Assembly (NCBI GenBank): GCA_008704415.1
Contig: VXIS01000046.1
Span: 1 to 64,000 of the forward strand
Reading direction: 5' to 3'
Origin: Sphaerosporella brunnea
Taxonomy: Eukaryota; Ascomycota; Pezizomycetes; Pezizales; Pyronemataceae
Length of the DNA stretch: 64,000 nt
Part shown: in pieces, positions 22,862 to 32,869 of the stretch
Numbering within the stretch: position 1 is the stretch's first letter
Layout: each line of letters begins with the position of its first letter
Position numbers and translations under genes: made by a program
The notes under the pieces: generated by a model
The model's database searches: none
What the model was told of the DNA's origin: nothing
The model's input: the letters and a program-made list of their open reading frames with translations, nothing else

Positions 22862-25016
22862 TTAAACCGCATTCTGGTACTTCGCCACGTGCGTGGCGAT
22901 GGCACGGCCGGAGGGGTCCGTCTGGTTGGACCACTTGGGGGTCCAGCGCATGACTGTCGGCGCGCACTGCTGCGGGAACTGCTCGTCGAACATCAGGCGG
23001 TACCAGTACGCTTCCTTTGTATCCGGGATGTCCGAACCCCACTCGGGCTTGGGGTTGGCCAGCTGCTCGTCCGTGACCATGGAGGCAGCAGTGTCCTATT
23101 TGCATGGTTAGCGGCTGCTTGCTGCCCTCGGAGTGATGGGGGAACGAACCTTGAGGACGTCAATCCACCCGTATCCGACACCGTCACTGAACTGCTCCTT
23201 CTGTCTCCACAGGATCTCGTCGGGAAGGTAGGGCTTCACATCCGGCTCGTCGCTGGTGTCGAAGGCCTTGCGGAGAATGTACTTCTCGATGCGGCCGGCG
23301 GCCATGTTGATCTGCTTCTCGGCAGGGTCGATGTTCATGGAGACCTCAAGGAACTCCTTGTCCAGGAAAGGCACACGGGCCTCAACACCCCACGCGGAGG
23401 TGGACTTGTTGGCACGGAGACAGTCAGCCAAGTGCAGGTTCTTGACTCTGGCAATGGTCTCGGCGTGGAATTCCTCCTTGGACGGTGCGTTGTGGAAGTA
23501 GAGGTAACCTCCGTAAATCTCATCACTGCCCTCTCCGGAAAGCACCATCTTGACTCCCTTTGCCTTGATCTTGCGGGACAAGAGGTACATGGGGGTGGAC
23601 GCGCGGATGGTGGTGACATCGTATGTCTCAAGGTGGTAGATGACGTCTCGGAGTGCGTCGAGGCCCTCCTGGAGGGTGAAGTTGAACTCGTGGTGGACGG
23701 TTCCGAGGTAGTCGGCGACCTTCTTGGCCGCGACGGTGTCGGGGGAGTTGGGAAGACCAATCGAGAACGAGTGCAGCTCCGGCAGAGCGGTGATGGTGCT
23801 GTACTCGTCACTGTCGTCAATTCCGACCAGTTCGTGCTGGAGGGCCTGTCCGTTAGTGGCCAGCCTCCCGTTGGCCTTGGCCTTGGCGGTCTCGCGGGCC
23901 GCGATGGAGGCGATCAAAGACGAGTCCAGTCCACCGGACAAGAGGACACCGTAGGGAACCTCGGCCATGAGACGCTTGCGAACCGCCTTCTCGAGGGTGT
24001 GGCGGATCTTCTTGTAGTCGACCGGGCTCTGTGGGATGCGGCTGGGCTCCCACCAGGTAGGCTGAAAGTAGCGCGTCGTCTTTCCGGTCGCGGAGTCGTA
24101 GATGTGGCCGGGAGGGAAAGAGACGATCTTGTCGCAGACCGGGTGGAGGCACTTCAACTCGGACGCGAAGTAGACGGCGTCGGGGGTCTTCGAGGACCAG
24201 CCCTGGTAGAAACTAGTGATTCCGATGGGGTCGCGGGCCGCGATCGTCCGGTCCTTCTCCTTGTCGTAGAGGACGAATGAGAACATACCATCGAGCAACT
24301 TGGGGGTATCAATATCATGTTCCGGGTACTGCGCGAGAAAATCTCTGTCAGCGTTTGCCACGGGTTGGAGAGCGATAGCGTTAGCCCTACCAAGTGCAAG
24401 ATGACCTCGCAGTCAGAGTGAGTCTTGAACTTGGGCTCGCCCTTCAGCTGCTTGCGCAGTATTCTGTGGTTGTAGATCTCGCCGTTGACGGCCAAAAAGA
24501 GGGTCTGCTCCTTGTTGACCAGAGGCTGCGCGCCGCTGTCTGTAGACCGGTTAGAGTAGTCCGAGAAGTGGCAATTCCAAATGCTAACCAATGCCGACAA
24601 TGCTCAATCGCTCGTGAGTCAAGACTAAACAATTCGTCAGTTCATCAATTCGCTGTTCCTCTCATCCGGCGGGGAGCCTGGGGACATACTTGTGTCGTTG
24701 GAGATGACGTTGCCGCCTGTGCGTTATCATTGCGGTCAGAGATTGTCTTCCAGGGCCAGATAAGATATCGTAGACTCACTCCAGTCAGGGCCACGGTGAC
24801 GGATACTTCAGGGCCCAGGAGTCAGTTGACACTGCCGAAACTCTCGAGAACTCTTTTACTTACGCCTTCGCTAGCTGTAGCGCCTGGGGCTTGAACTTGT
24901 GCACTTCGGGGTGCTTGTGGCAGGCAAAGATTCCTGGATCACCGTCAGTGAACGGTTTGTGGCGGGGTAGATTTCGAGTAGCTAGAGGGGGCAACACACC
25001 ACACATGATTGCAATT
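22862..25016 (-). CDS. ASN1: Asparagine synthetase (glutamine-hydrolysing)
   Basis: Makes asparagine from aspartate, glutamine and ATP in the cytosol. The start codon region is split: [16 protein letters not shown], which supplies the catalytic Cys2 of the Ntn amidotransferase domain. Next joins are [53 protein letters not shown], then [26 protein letters not shown]. The synthetase domain has the PP-loop [14 protein letters not shown] and the conserved [19 protein letters not shown] last exon runs from near 23094 ([20 protein letters not shown]) to [11 protein letters not shown]. Seven introns are inferred, six of them in the N-terminal third. A Gcn4/Cpc1-type site lies 147 bp upstream of the ATG. 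Confidence 0.96.
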
Positions 25017-25163
25017 GACTCGCTGGAACAGAAACAATTGAAGGGCCAGGCGACGGGATTGAGTAGGCAAAGATGCTCGAGGACGGCTGGCTGGCTGTGG
25101 AGACGAGGACGAAACGACCAAGCTGGTTATATACTGACTTTGACAAAGGAACGACTATCAACT

Positions 25164-25170
25164 TGAGTCA
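25164..25170. promoter_or_regulatory. Gcn4/Cpc1-type site upstream of asparagine synthetase
   Basis: Perfect TGAGTCA heptamer 147 bp upstream of the asparagine synthetase ATG. Gcn4 in yeast and Cpc1/CpcA in filamentous fungi bind this motif to induce amino-acid biosynthesis genes on starvation. Use here is inferred. Confidence 0.6.
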
Positions 25171-25400
25171 CCAAAATTTATTGTCCCACCCCACCGGCTT
25201 CTCCGTCGCGACGCTGCAGCCGCCAATCAGTTTGCCCTAACCCACACCGAAGATATTTCCACATCTCGCTTTTAGTGATGCTCATTATGTTTCTGAGACC
25301 CCGCGATGTGCCAGAGGCATTGCGCACGCAAAAAATCCCACGTCGATGTCAGCTTCCATGGGGGCAGCATGTCCGAGCGGCCGGCGTCCCAATGGATACC

Positions 25401-25448
25401 TAATTGCTGTCTCGATTGCTGTCTTAATTGCTGTCTTAATTGCTGTCT
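25401..25448. repeat. Tandem 12-nt repeat, four copies
   Basis: Four head-to-tail copies of TAATTGCTGTCT, the second with CG in place of TA. It lies in the gene-poor island. Confidence 0.85.
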
Positions 25449-26271
25449 CTGCTCCGCAGCCTACAGAGCGCTGGCAAAATGACGACCATTGCTCCTTATC
25501 GGTGCACCACGTGATTGCTAGATAGGAAACAAAAAGTGGGGGATGCGTCCTGCTTTGTGCGCACGTTTCTTGCCGGGAGCGAATGTAAGCTCGAAGAATC
25601 ATCAGTTCCTCAAACAACAAAGGCTTGTGACCGCCGGAGCGTGGGGTTTCTTGCATGGTCTTGAACGCCGACTGAAGCAGCCGCAAGCCGTTTACACACG
25701 GAAACGCATGAAGGGGGTCTGCGATTCGCTGAGGTCTTGCTTCCTCACTTCCCTGGAACATCTACATATCAATCTCGGTCTTGGATTCTCGGCGGGCTGC
25801 TTGCACCCATGCATGATCGTTGTGGGGTGCATACAGTACATGTATGTGATCGAGCTGATTCCGAGATGCTCATTCCTTTTCACGGCTGCAGCCACAGTGC
25901 CAAACGGTACCGCTCTCTAAGCTCGGGAGCTCCCGCGCAGGGGGGCGAGCACTCAATTGACCGACAAGTACCTGCAAGGAAGCTCCAGCTGTGAGCTGGA
26001 GAGCATTGCCGTGATCGCCGCATAAGGCTGTACAGGCGAGTTCAGGTGGACTGCGCGGCCCGCCCGGACTTGAGCATTCCCAAGCTGCTGAGACGGTTGA
26101 TCGTGAGAGTGGGGGGCGGACCGAAGTCTGTTGCCACCGTGCAACTGTCAAGGCGGAGTAAGAACAATGTTGGTCCAGGTGTGAGCGATGTGCGAAACGG
26201 CGAGAAAGGAATAGTGCGTGAGGGGAAGTTCACCAGCCCTCACCAGGCTGAGAACGGATGGGCTTTACCTA

Positions 26272-26302
26272 ACTTCGCCGACTTCGCCGACTTCGCCGAC
26301 TT
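26272..26302. repeat. Tandem 9-nt repeat, about three copies
   Basis: CTTCGCCGA repeated head to tail about three times, with partial ends. It lies in noncoding sequence. Confidence 0.8.
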
Positions 26303-27603
26303 CCTTCTGCACGATTGCCGCTGGGCATCCAAGGCTGCGGGTTTGGAATTTGGCACGGCCGTCGAAAACCGCAGTCGCCGAGGTGCAGTGCCGGCCTCAC
26401 CGAGACGCTGCAGATGTGTCGGAGGCGCTTCTCCGGCGCACATCGGGCCGGGCACACAACAACCCGCCTTTGCCGCCGGGAATGCAGCCTGCAGCGATCG
26501 TGGTGCAGTGCGACGCCGTGGAGTTTAGGAATGTGTTTGGTAACATAAATCCGACCAAATGTTTTCAGAGACGCCCGTGACGAACCCAGACGCCTAAAAG
26601 TTGCTTTTCCTGGGCTCGTTTGTCGAGAACGTTAACTTAGCATTGAATTTTGGCGACAACACGCGCAGAACCTTCACACGGGCATTCGGCGTCTCCCAGA
26701 CGGTTATGCGGCTATGCGTGGTGCAGCCTCAACTTGACGCAAATTCCCCAGTGTTCAATGCGAGAGTTTTTCTCTCTTCCTAGCCTTCGTCGCCATGGCC
26801 GCTGCGACCGCCAAAAAATGCGGAGGACTGTAGTATCGTTAACCGCAACCAAAAAACACCACAGCCGACAGCAGACACTGCAAGTTAAGCTCAAGAACAT
26901 GCTGCGTTCAGACTGTCAAAGTTGTGCTGACACAGGAATACTCCATGTGCGCTTCCGAGACCCCTATCAGCTTCACATTAACGTTTAGCCATTCAGAAGG
27001 GGATTTGCTGCCAACAAGAACAGCTCTTGACTGCCAGAATTGGATCGCAAGTTTACTGCTTCGGTGTTTGTCATATCGACTACATTGACCCCTACAGTAC
27101 AGCTTGGTTGGCCACCCACTTAAATGTGCGTCAGAAAAAAAACCCCTCTCGATCAATAGGACACTCTGCACTTGGCTACTCTTCATTGTGGAATGGGACG
27201 ATAATGAAGGAGTTGCCATGCTACACCATTAAAATCCTTTTATTATCTATGCCAACGAACACTCGAAGAGCTAGCTTGTACTCCGGTAACAAAAGTTGGA
27301 ATTCGGAAATATGTGAATACTAGCTGATGGATAAGTATGATACTGACATGGCAAAGTGGGAGTCATGATCTGGATAATTTTAGCTGAAAAAAATACGCTG
27401 CAAGCCCAACCCGAATCCTCAAGTAGGGGGGCGAATCTTTCTGCTGGTTTTCGATAATGAAGGGTTTGACGCCGTTCCCTAAAGTTACATGCTAAATTAC
27501 CGGCCACTGAAAGAATTGGAAAAGCCAGGGGCTGCTGGGCTTTAAGCCCCAAGTCGGGCTGCCGGTGCTGGCTTATGAGTCAACAGCAGGAGCCCGAACC
27601 TCC

Positions 27604-27921
27604 CAATAGACCAGTGTTGTCAATAGCCAGCCAGCCGGGCTGGCTGCGTTGGCCTGCGTTGGGCTGAACAAAACGCCAGCCCGGCTTTGCAACTCGCAGC
27701 CCGGCCGGCTGGCTGTGGGCTTATGAAGAATGGACATCATTGTTACTTCACTGGTTATCACTCCGTTCCAATTTGCGACTTTGACATACAAAGACGCAGC
27801 CCACAGCCTGCCGGCCCGGGCTTCGTAGCTGGGCTGATCAAACAGCCCAGCCGGCCCATTTTGGCAGCCGGGCTGACAGCCCGGGCTTTTCGGGCCGGCT
27901 ATTGAGAACACTGCAATAGAC
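27604..27921. mobile_element. hAT-like miniature transposable element with 8-bp target-site duplication
   Basis: The element spans 27612-27913 (302 bp) and is flanked by exact 8-bp direct repeats CAATAGAC at 27604-27611 and 27914-27921. Its ends are inverted repeats: left CAGTGTTGTCAATAGCC, right (reversed) CAGTGTTCTCAATAGCC, 16 of 17 matching, followed by GC-rich subterminal AGCC/GGCC/CGGGCTG motifs on both sides. An 8-bp duplication and CAGTG ends are hallmarks of the hAT superfamily. No transposase is encoded, so the copy is non-autonomous. The exact duplication and near-identical ends suggest a fairly recent insertion. Confidence 0.88.
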
Positions 27922-28704
27922 GCCAGCTCGCTGGCTCAGACACAATCCAAATGTCACTCTCGACGAATGCTTTGCAATTGTCGCGTCGTTGCCTACTTAT
28001 CTACTCTTGTGCCGTTTCGTTAAAATCTGTTGTAATCATGTTTATTTGTCCTCATGCAATTATGACACGTTCCACCTCGCCCAACCTCCGCCTTATTGAT
28101 GTTATCGCATGCGTCAAATGCGGCCACCACTATACCAAGAAGAAGGGGATATAAGAAGGAAATGTGGTTGAAATCTCGGGGGCGCCAACCAGCCGACGAC
28201 AGCTGGTTTGTGGCCATTTATCCAGATCCAAGGGTGTCCGAGTGCTTGGATTCGTTAAGCGACTACTTGATGCATGTTTTGGAATGGTCCTGATCAATTA
28301 TGGCCAGAGGATGATCTGTTGCCGGCATGGAAAACAGTATAGCGCTTCATGGGCAATAACTCGCCCTGGGGGGCCTTGGCGGCATTTATCAGTTCAGTTT
28401 TGCTTAACTAATCGTCTTTGACAGCTAACTACATATGTATATATTTGGTACCTAATTTTGAGTATTCCGAGTGCTAGACGAAGGCGGAAGGGAGGCGCCC
28501 AGGTATGGCCAATAGAACCATTTTCAGTTTTAGACCACAACTGAAGATGACTCCCTTCCGCGTAGGTAGGTATTCCCAAGTGAGTGACCGCACGTGAATA
28601 AGGCAATCGGCGGAACGCTCGCGTCACCTTCGCGTAGACAAGATCAAGCACGCGCGCTCTCTACAACTCGTCACATAACAAGTACGAGTACATTGCCACC
28701 ACAA

Positions 28705-29455
28705 ATGCATCCGCCCAGGACGCCGTCAACACCGCCCACAACCGCGCCTCTGCGAACACCGACATCAACCCGTCACCGCGCGCTTCCCGTTTCTCCTCTC
28801 AGCACCCGCCACAGCAACAACAACAACAACAACAATCCACCATCCAGCATGCTCCCCTCCCCTCCGCGTTCGCCGCCACAATTCCTAGTGCCGAAGCGAC
28901 CCTTTAAGCAAATCCCTCTCATGCGCAGCAGCGAGGAAACGCGGAATGCACGGCGCTCCCTGTTTTTGAAGAAGGTGCAGAGCGGTCGCGAAGATGAGCG
29001 GTGGCAGGCGCGGGGTGGTGAGGATGAGGTAAAAAAAATCCCCATCCACCCCCCCCCCCCCCCCCAATATCGAAGGAAGGGTGGGCTAATTGAGGGGCGC
29101 GCGCGGGAGGGGGCGGTAGATTATGCGTATGATATTTGTCTCGGAACAGAAGCGGTGGGAGGCAAATCTTGAAAAAGCAGCGAAGCGGATCCCAACGATT
29201 TATGAGGAGGAAGAACAGTCAGAAACGCCACCCGCGGTTGAGGAGCCCGAGTTCCCAGAAGAGGAGGAGGTCGGGTTCCCGCCTGTGTCGCCACAGTTCC
29301 AGAATGGTTTGTTGAGTAGTCTCGCTGTGGGGTGAGGTGATTGGAGGCTGACGAGGTGTATAGGGCCTCCCACCTCGCCGGACGAGTTCGAGGAGTATTT
29401 GGACCGTGACGGCCAGGAGTTGGAAGAGCTGCTGTCGCAAATGGAGATCGATTGA
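28705..29455 (+). CDS. Small hypothetical protein, three exons
   Basis: Exons are about 28705-29028, 29149-29306 and 29366-29455. The first intron contains a long C tract and joins RGGEDE|KRWEANLEKAAKRIP; the second joins SPQFQNG|PPTSPDEFEEYLDRDGQELE. Both restore one continuous frame of about 190 residues. The N-terminal half is Pro/Ser/Thr-rich with a poly-Asn run. The central part is a basic charged helix (EETRNARRSLFLKKVQSGR), and the C-terminus is acidic (EFPEEEEVGF, EELLSQMEID). This looks like a real fungal protein of nuclear type, but I do not recognise the family and assign no function. Confidence 0.7.
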
Positions 29456-29763
29456 TCCCTGCGATCAAGTCTTTCTGCTCTGTGGGACTTCTCATCCCTC
29501 GGTGTATTAGTGGCCTATTCATCCCCCTCCGCCACAAGTGTTCGAGGATTCAGGCTCGCATACTGTACACATCTCTGGGTCTCTTCATTTCACGGCGTTC
29601 TGTTCTCGTTTTTGTATCGCTTTACATAATCGTTTTTGAAAGTGTTTGGGTGACAGGATGGGCTGTAGCATTCATGAGAAATGGTAAATAGCAATGATGG
29701 GACTCAATTCAACGCTCGTAAGAAAGGATATCGTGGTATGATTATTTACACTCTTTAGCGACA
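29456..29763. other. Convergent 3' flanks of the hypothetical gene and PEX19
   Basis: 308 bp between convergent stops. T-rich; nothing beyond UTR-like sequence is seen. Confidence 0.5.
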
Positions 29764-30844
29764 TCACTGGACACCACAATCGGACGGCACATCAGGAGGG
29801 TCAAGTCCCTGTCCAACGTCGCCCATCAGCTCAGCCGGTGGCGCACCCGCGGTTTGCATCTACCACAGTCAGTCTTTCACATAGCATAGAAGGGGGATGC
29901 TACCTTCTGCATGCGCTCCACAATATACTCCCTGCAGCTCTCATCCTCATCCTTATAATTCGGCTCGTCGAACTTGAGAACGATCTCCTTCACAATCGCA
30001 AACTGTTCCTTGTACCTATCCATATCCTCTTTCTTCTCAGTCGCCTCATTCTTCTTGATCCATTCCGGATACTTCTCGTAGAGCTCCTTCATAGGCTCGT
30101 AAAGGATCTCCTTGCTGGTCAACTGCTCCATCATATTGACCAACATAGTCGAAAAGTCCTCCTCGCCACCCTCGCCGGTGCCGCCCATGCTCTTCAACAT
30201 CTCGGCCAGGAAATCGTCGGAATCCGCGTCTGCGAGCCCGGCGTCTACCTCCGCGTTCGACGACTTCATCCGATCCATTGTCGCTTTTATGCGGTCCTGA
30301 AAATTGGTGGAGTCGGGTTTTGCCGGTGGTAGCGATGATGTACCCGCTGTAGCGGTAGGATCGGCTGTCATCGCCTCGTTCAGCTCTTTCGCCAGCTTCT
30401 CGAACTGCCCCGCCATCTCTGGCTGCAACACATCAGCACCGCTACTCCCATTCCCAACCCAGGTTTAGAAGACACACTGATTGATCGACATCCTTGAGAA
30501 GATCCGCCATTCCCTCCTGCAGCATGCGCGCCCACTCTTCATCGAGCGGGGGCTGCTCGGAGCTGCCACCGGCAGCAGCCGCCTTGGGCTTACTGCTACT
30601 GCTTCCACCAGCGTCGAATTCGTCGAGCATATCTGCGGTAGCAACAAAGGTTAGCATCGTCACCACAACAGGTAGGTAGGCGGTGGAAGCTGCTACCGTC
30701 CAGCTCGTCAAAGTCGTCGTCCGAGTCCTCGTCGTCATGATCATCTTGTGCCGTCGGCGCAGGAGCTGGTGGCTTCTCTTCCGGCTTCGAAGCTTGTGCC
30801 GCTGCCCCGGGTGGTGTTGTCGTCGTCGTTGTATTCGGCTCCAT
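29764..30844 (-). CDS. PEX19: Pex19, peroxisomal membrane-protein receptor
   Basis: Cytosolic chaperone that binds peroxisomal membrane proteins and docks on Pex3. Four exons are inferred: from ATG 30844 (MEPNTTTTTTPP...DFDELD), then D|MLDEFDAGGSSSSKPK...LLKDVDQS, then PEMAGQFEKLAKELNEAM to REYIVERMQK, and last MQTAGAPPAELMGDVG to SDCGVQ. The N-terminal acidic DDFDELD and LDEFD motifs suit the Pex3-binding end. The middle is helical, with the usual FLAEMLKSMGG and YEPMKELYEKYPEWI. The C-terminus CGVQ is a CaaX farnesylation box. The gene diverges from UBC9 across 437 bp. Confidence 0.95.
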
Positions 30845-31281
30845 GTCGTTGTTGTTGTTGTGGTGGGTGGTGAGAATGCTGATGGTCGGTCTAGAATGTG
30901 GGGCAGCTTGTTTGGGGGGGATCGGGCGCCACGGCAGACCAAATTTATCTTATCACCACATCGATGGGTTTCATCGCCAGTGCCTCGGCAGCAACCCGAT
31001 GAGCTCTGACATTTCCAGAAATGTAACAAACGGCGATCTACACGCATCCCACTCGCTCCAGAAAGCATGGGTATGGGATTTCTCTCCGCAAAAAAGGCCT
31101 TCATATATTCCTTCCCCCACTATCGAATCTGTCGGAACTGGTGGGTGTTACACAGGCACGAGGAGCAATAAGGTTTGAAGAAAGGCCCATCGGCAAGAGA
31201 ACAGAGAGAGCTCTTTCTTCTCCACCTCACACCACCAAACCATCTCGCCTTCACCACCACCACCACAACATCGCCACCAGA
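30845..31281. promoter_or_regulatory. Divergent promoter region, PEX19 and UBC9
   Basis: 437 bp between divergent start codons; no coding content. It contains TTG and CACCA repeats close to the two genes. It probably serves both promoters. Confidence 0.5.
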
Positions 31282-31928
31282 ATGTCCCTCTGCGTCAACC
31301 GCCTGCAAGAGGAGCGGTAACACTCCCCAACAGATGCTCGACGCGTAAGAGCCTCTAACTGACGCGTACTGTCGCAGCAAGCAATGGCGCAAAGACCACC
31401 CGTTCGGCTTCTTCGCAAAGCCCGCCAAGTCTCCTAACGGCGGGCTGGACCTGATGAAGTGGAGCTGCGGCATCCCGGGGAAGGAGAAGACGATTTGGGA
31501 GGGAGGACTATTCAAGCTGGAAATGATCTTTCCTGAGGGTACACCCCTCCCGCGCACCCCCCACGACAAGCGAGAAGTTGCTGACGAAACCGTAGAATAC
31601 CCGACCAAGCCTCCCAAGTGCAAATTCGTACCTCCGTTGTTCCACCCCAACGTATACCCGAGCGGCACGGTGTGCCTGAGCATCCTCAACGAGGACGAAG
31701 CCTGGAAACCCGCGATTACCATCAAACAGATCTTGCTGGGCATCCAGGACCTGCTGGATGATCCGAACCCGGACTCTCCCGCACAGGTCGAGGCATTCAA
31801 TCTCTTCAAGAAGGACCGCATTGGCTACGAGAAGAGGATTCGCTACATCGTCAGGGTATCCTTTTCCCTCATCACACACACGAACAAACCTAGCTAACAA
31901 AACAACCCAGGAAAACCCCGCGCCCTAA
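31282..31928 (+). CDS. UBC9: SUMO-conjugating enzyme Ubc9 (E2)
   Basis: E2 enzyme that transfers SUMO to target lysines; mainly nuclear. Four exons join [48 protein letters not shown] and RIRYIVR|ENPAP. The catalytic Cys is in [17 protein letters not shown] and the HPN motif in [11 protein letters not shown]. Length (about 159 residues) matches the family. The second intron (about 31540-31596, 57 nt) has no in-frame stop and is a multiple of three, but its removal restores the conserved FPEEYP. The N-terminal helix reads [15 protein letters not shown], as in other Ubc9 proteins. Confidence 0.96.
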
Positions 31929-32302
31929 ACCTCGCCATGTTGACATAATAACCACTTACTTGACAAAGAGGATGTGAATCGAAAGCGAGTGTGATTTCTA
32001 CTACTACTTACTACTATCCGGCGTAACAAAGCGGGGTTTCATGGGGTTCAGGGTTTATTTTATTTTTTTCTGCTTTTTTTTTCTGCTTTGTGCTTGTTCG
32101 TTTCAGGTGATATCTGGTGCGTGAGTGCGTTTGGTGGGGGAGGAGGGGGGATGTTGTAACTTGACGATACGATTCGATACGATCTTACCCATATCCCATC
32201 CAATCTGCACGTCCCATCTCGTGACCTCGCGATGATATTATCATTATTATCCCTCCTTGAGCAATCAAGTTCCCATCCAACAGCAGCAACAACAAAATCA
32301 AC
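31929..32302. other. Intergenic between UBC9 and a small hypothetical gene
   Basis: 374 bp with T-rich 3' flank (32050-32090) and a promoter-like region upstream of 32303. No other feature seen. Confidence 0.45.
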
Positions 32303-32655
32303 ATGCCAAACATCAACATCCACCTCACCCTCGGCGACGACGTACGTCTACCCCCTCCCTCTCAGCCCGCCTAGCTAACTGCCCAAAACAGCGCGTGATA
32401 AAGTCCGCCGCCGCCGCATCAGCAAGTAGTAACGAAGCGGTAATGCGGAGCACGAGCAAGGTCCTTTCCATCCCCTCAGCTGCTCCCACAGGCTAACAGC
32501 GACAGACGTTATCGGCACTGCTACTGAGCTCCAACACGCTGCGGCAGAAGTCCGAAGCCGCCGCCGACGCGCTGGAGGCGATGCCACGGACCAGCGCGGT
32601 CGCGCACGCGTTGGGCGTAAAATGGTGGGGGTCCTGGGGTAGTCGGGGCGACTAA
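32303..32655 (+). CDS. Small hypothetical protein, about 80 residues, three exons
   Basis: ATG 32303 opens MPNINIHLTLGDD, followed by a phase-0 intron with GTACGT donor and CTAAC branch. Exon 2 is RVIKSAAAASASSNEA, then a second phase-0 intron (GTAATG to CGACAG). Exon 3 is TLSALLLSSNTLRQKSEAAA and on to ALGVKWWGSWGSRGD. The three pieces share one frame and are Ala/Ser-rich, with a likely amphipathic helix. I do not recognise the family. The clean splice sites favour a real gene, but at this length chance is not excluded. Confidence 0.5.
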
Positions 32656-32869
32656 GTTGTATGTTAGGGCGCAGCGTTGATGGTCGTTGTTTGTTCGTTT
32701 GACGATACCACGAAATTTAAATATGCTACAACTACAAAATACCTTAATTCTGTTTTTCTCGTCGTAGTTTGAACATCCACAAGGAAAGAGGAGCAAGATA
32801 GAACAAAAAAAAACAAAAAAAAAGCTCAAAAAGAAACCGCTCAGAAAATCATTCCTATTATCAATCATC

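Larger units (their letters stand above)
25017..28704. other. 3.7-kb gene-poor island
   Basis: No supported protein gene. Near the left end is the asparagine synthetase promoter. Further right are a 12-nt tandem repeat (25401-25448), a 9-nt tandem repeat (about 26272-26302), the hAT-like element (27612-27913) and a sequence resembling one at 60.3 kb (about 28064-28140). Open frames of up to 160 codons show no domain or splice support. Together these suggest a decayed transposon-rich interval. Confidence 0.5.

Noticed and set aside
22553..24280. 575-codon plus-strand open frame
   Set aside because: It is the antisense of the asparagine synthetase exon; GC-rich third positions keep the complementary frame open.
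26046..26528. 160-codon plus-strand open frame
   Set aside because: It includes a tandem 9-nt repeat and has no protein-like pattern.
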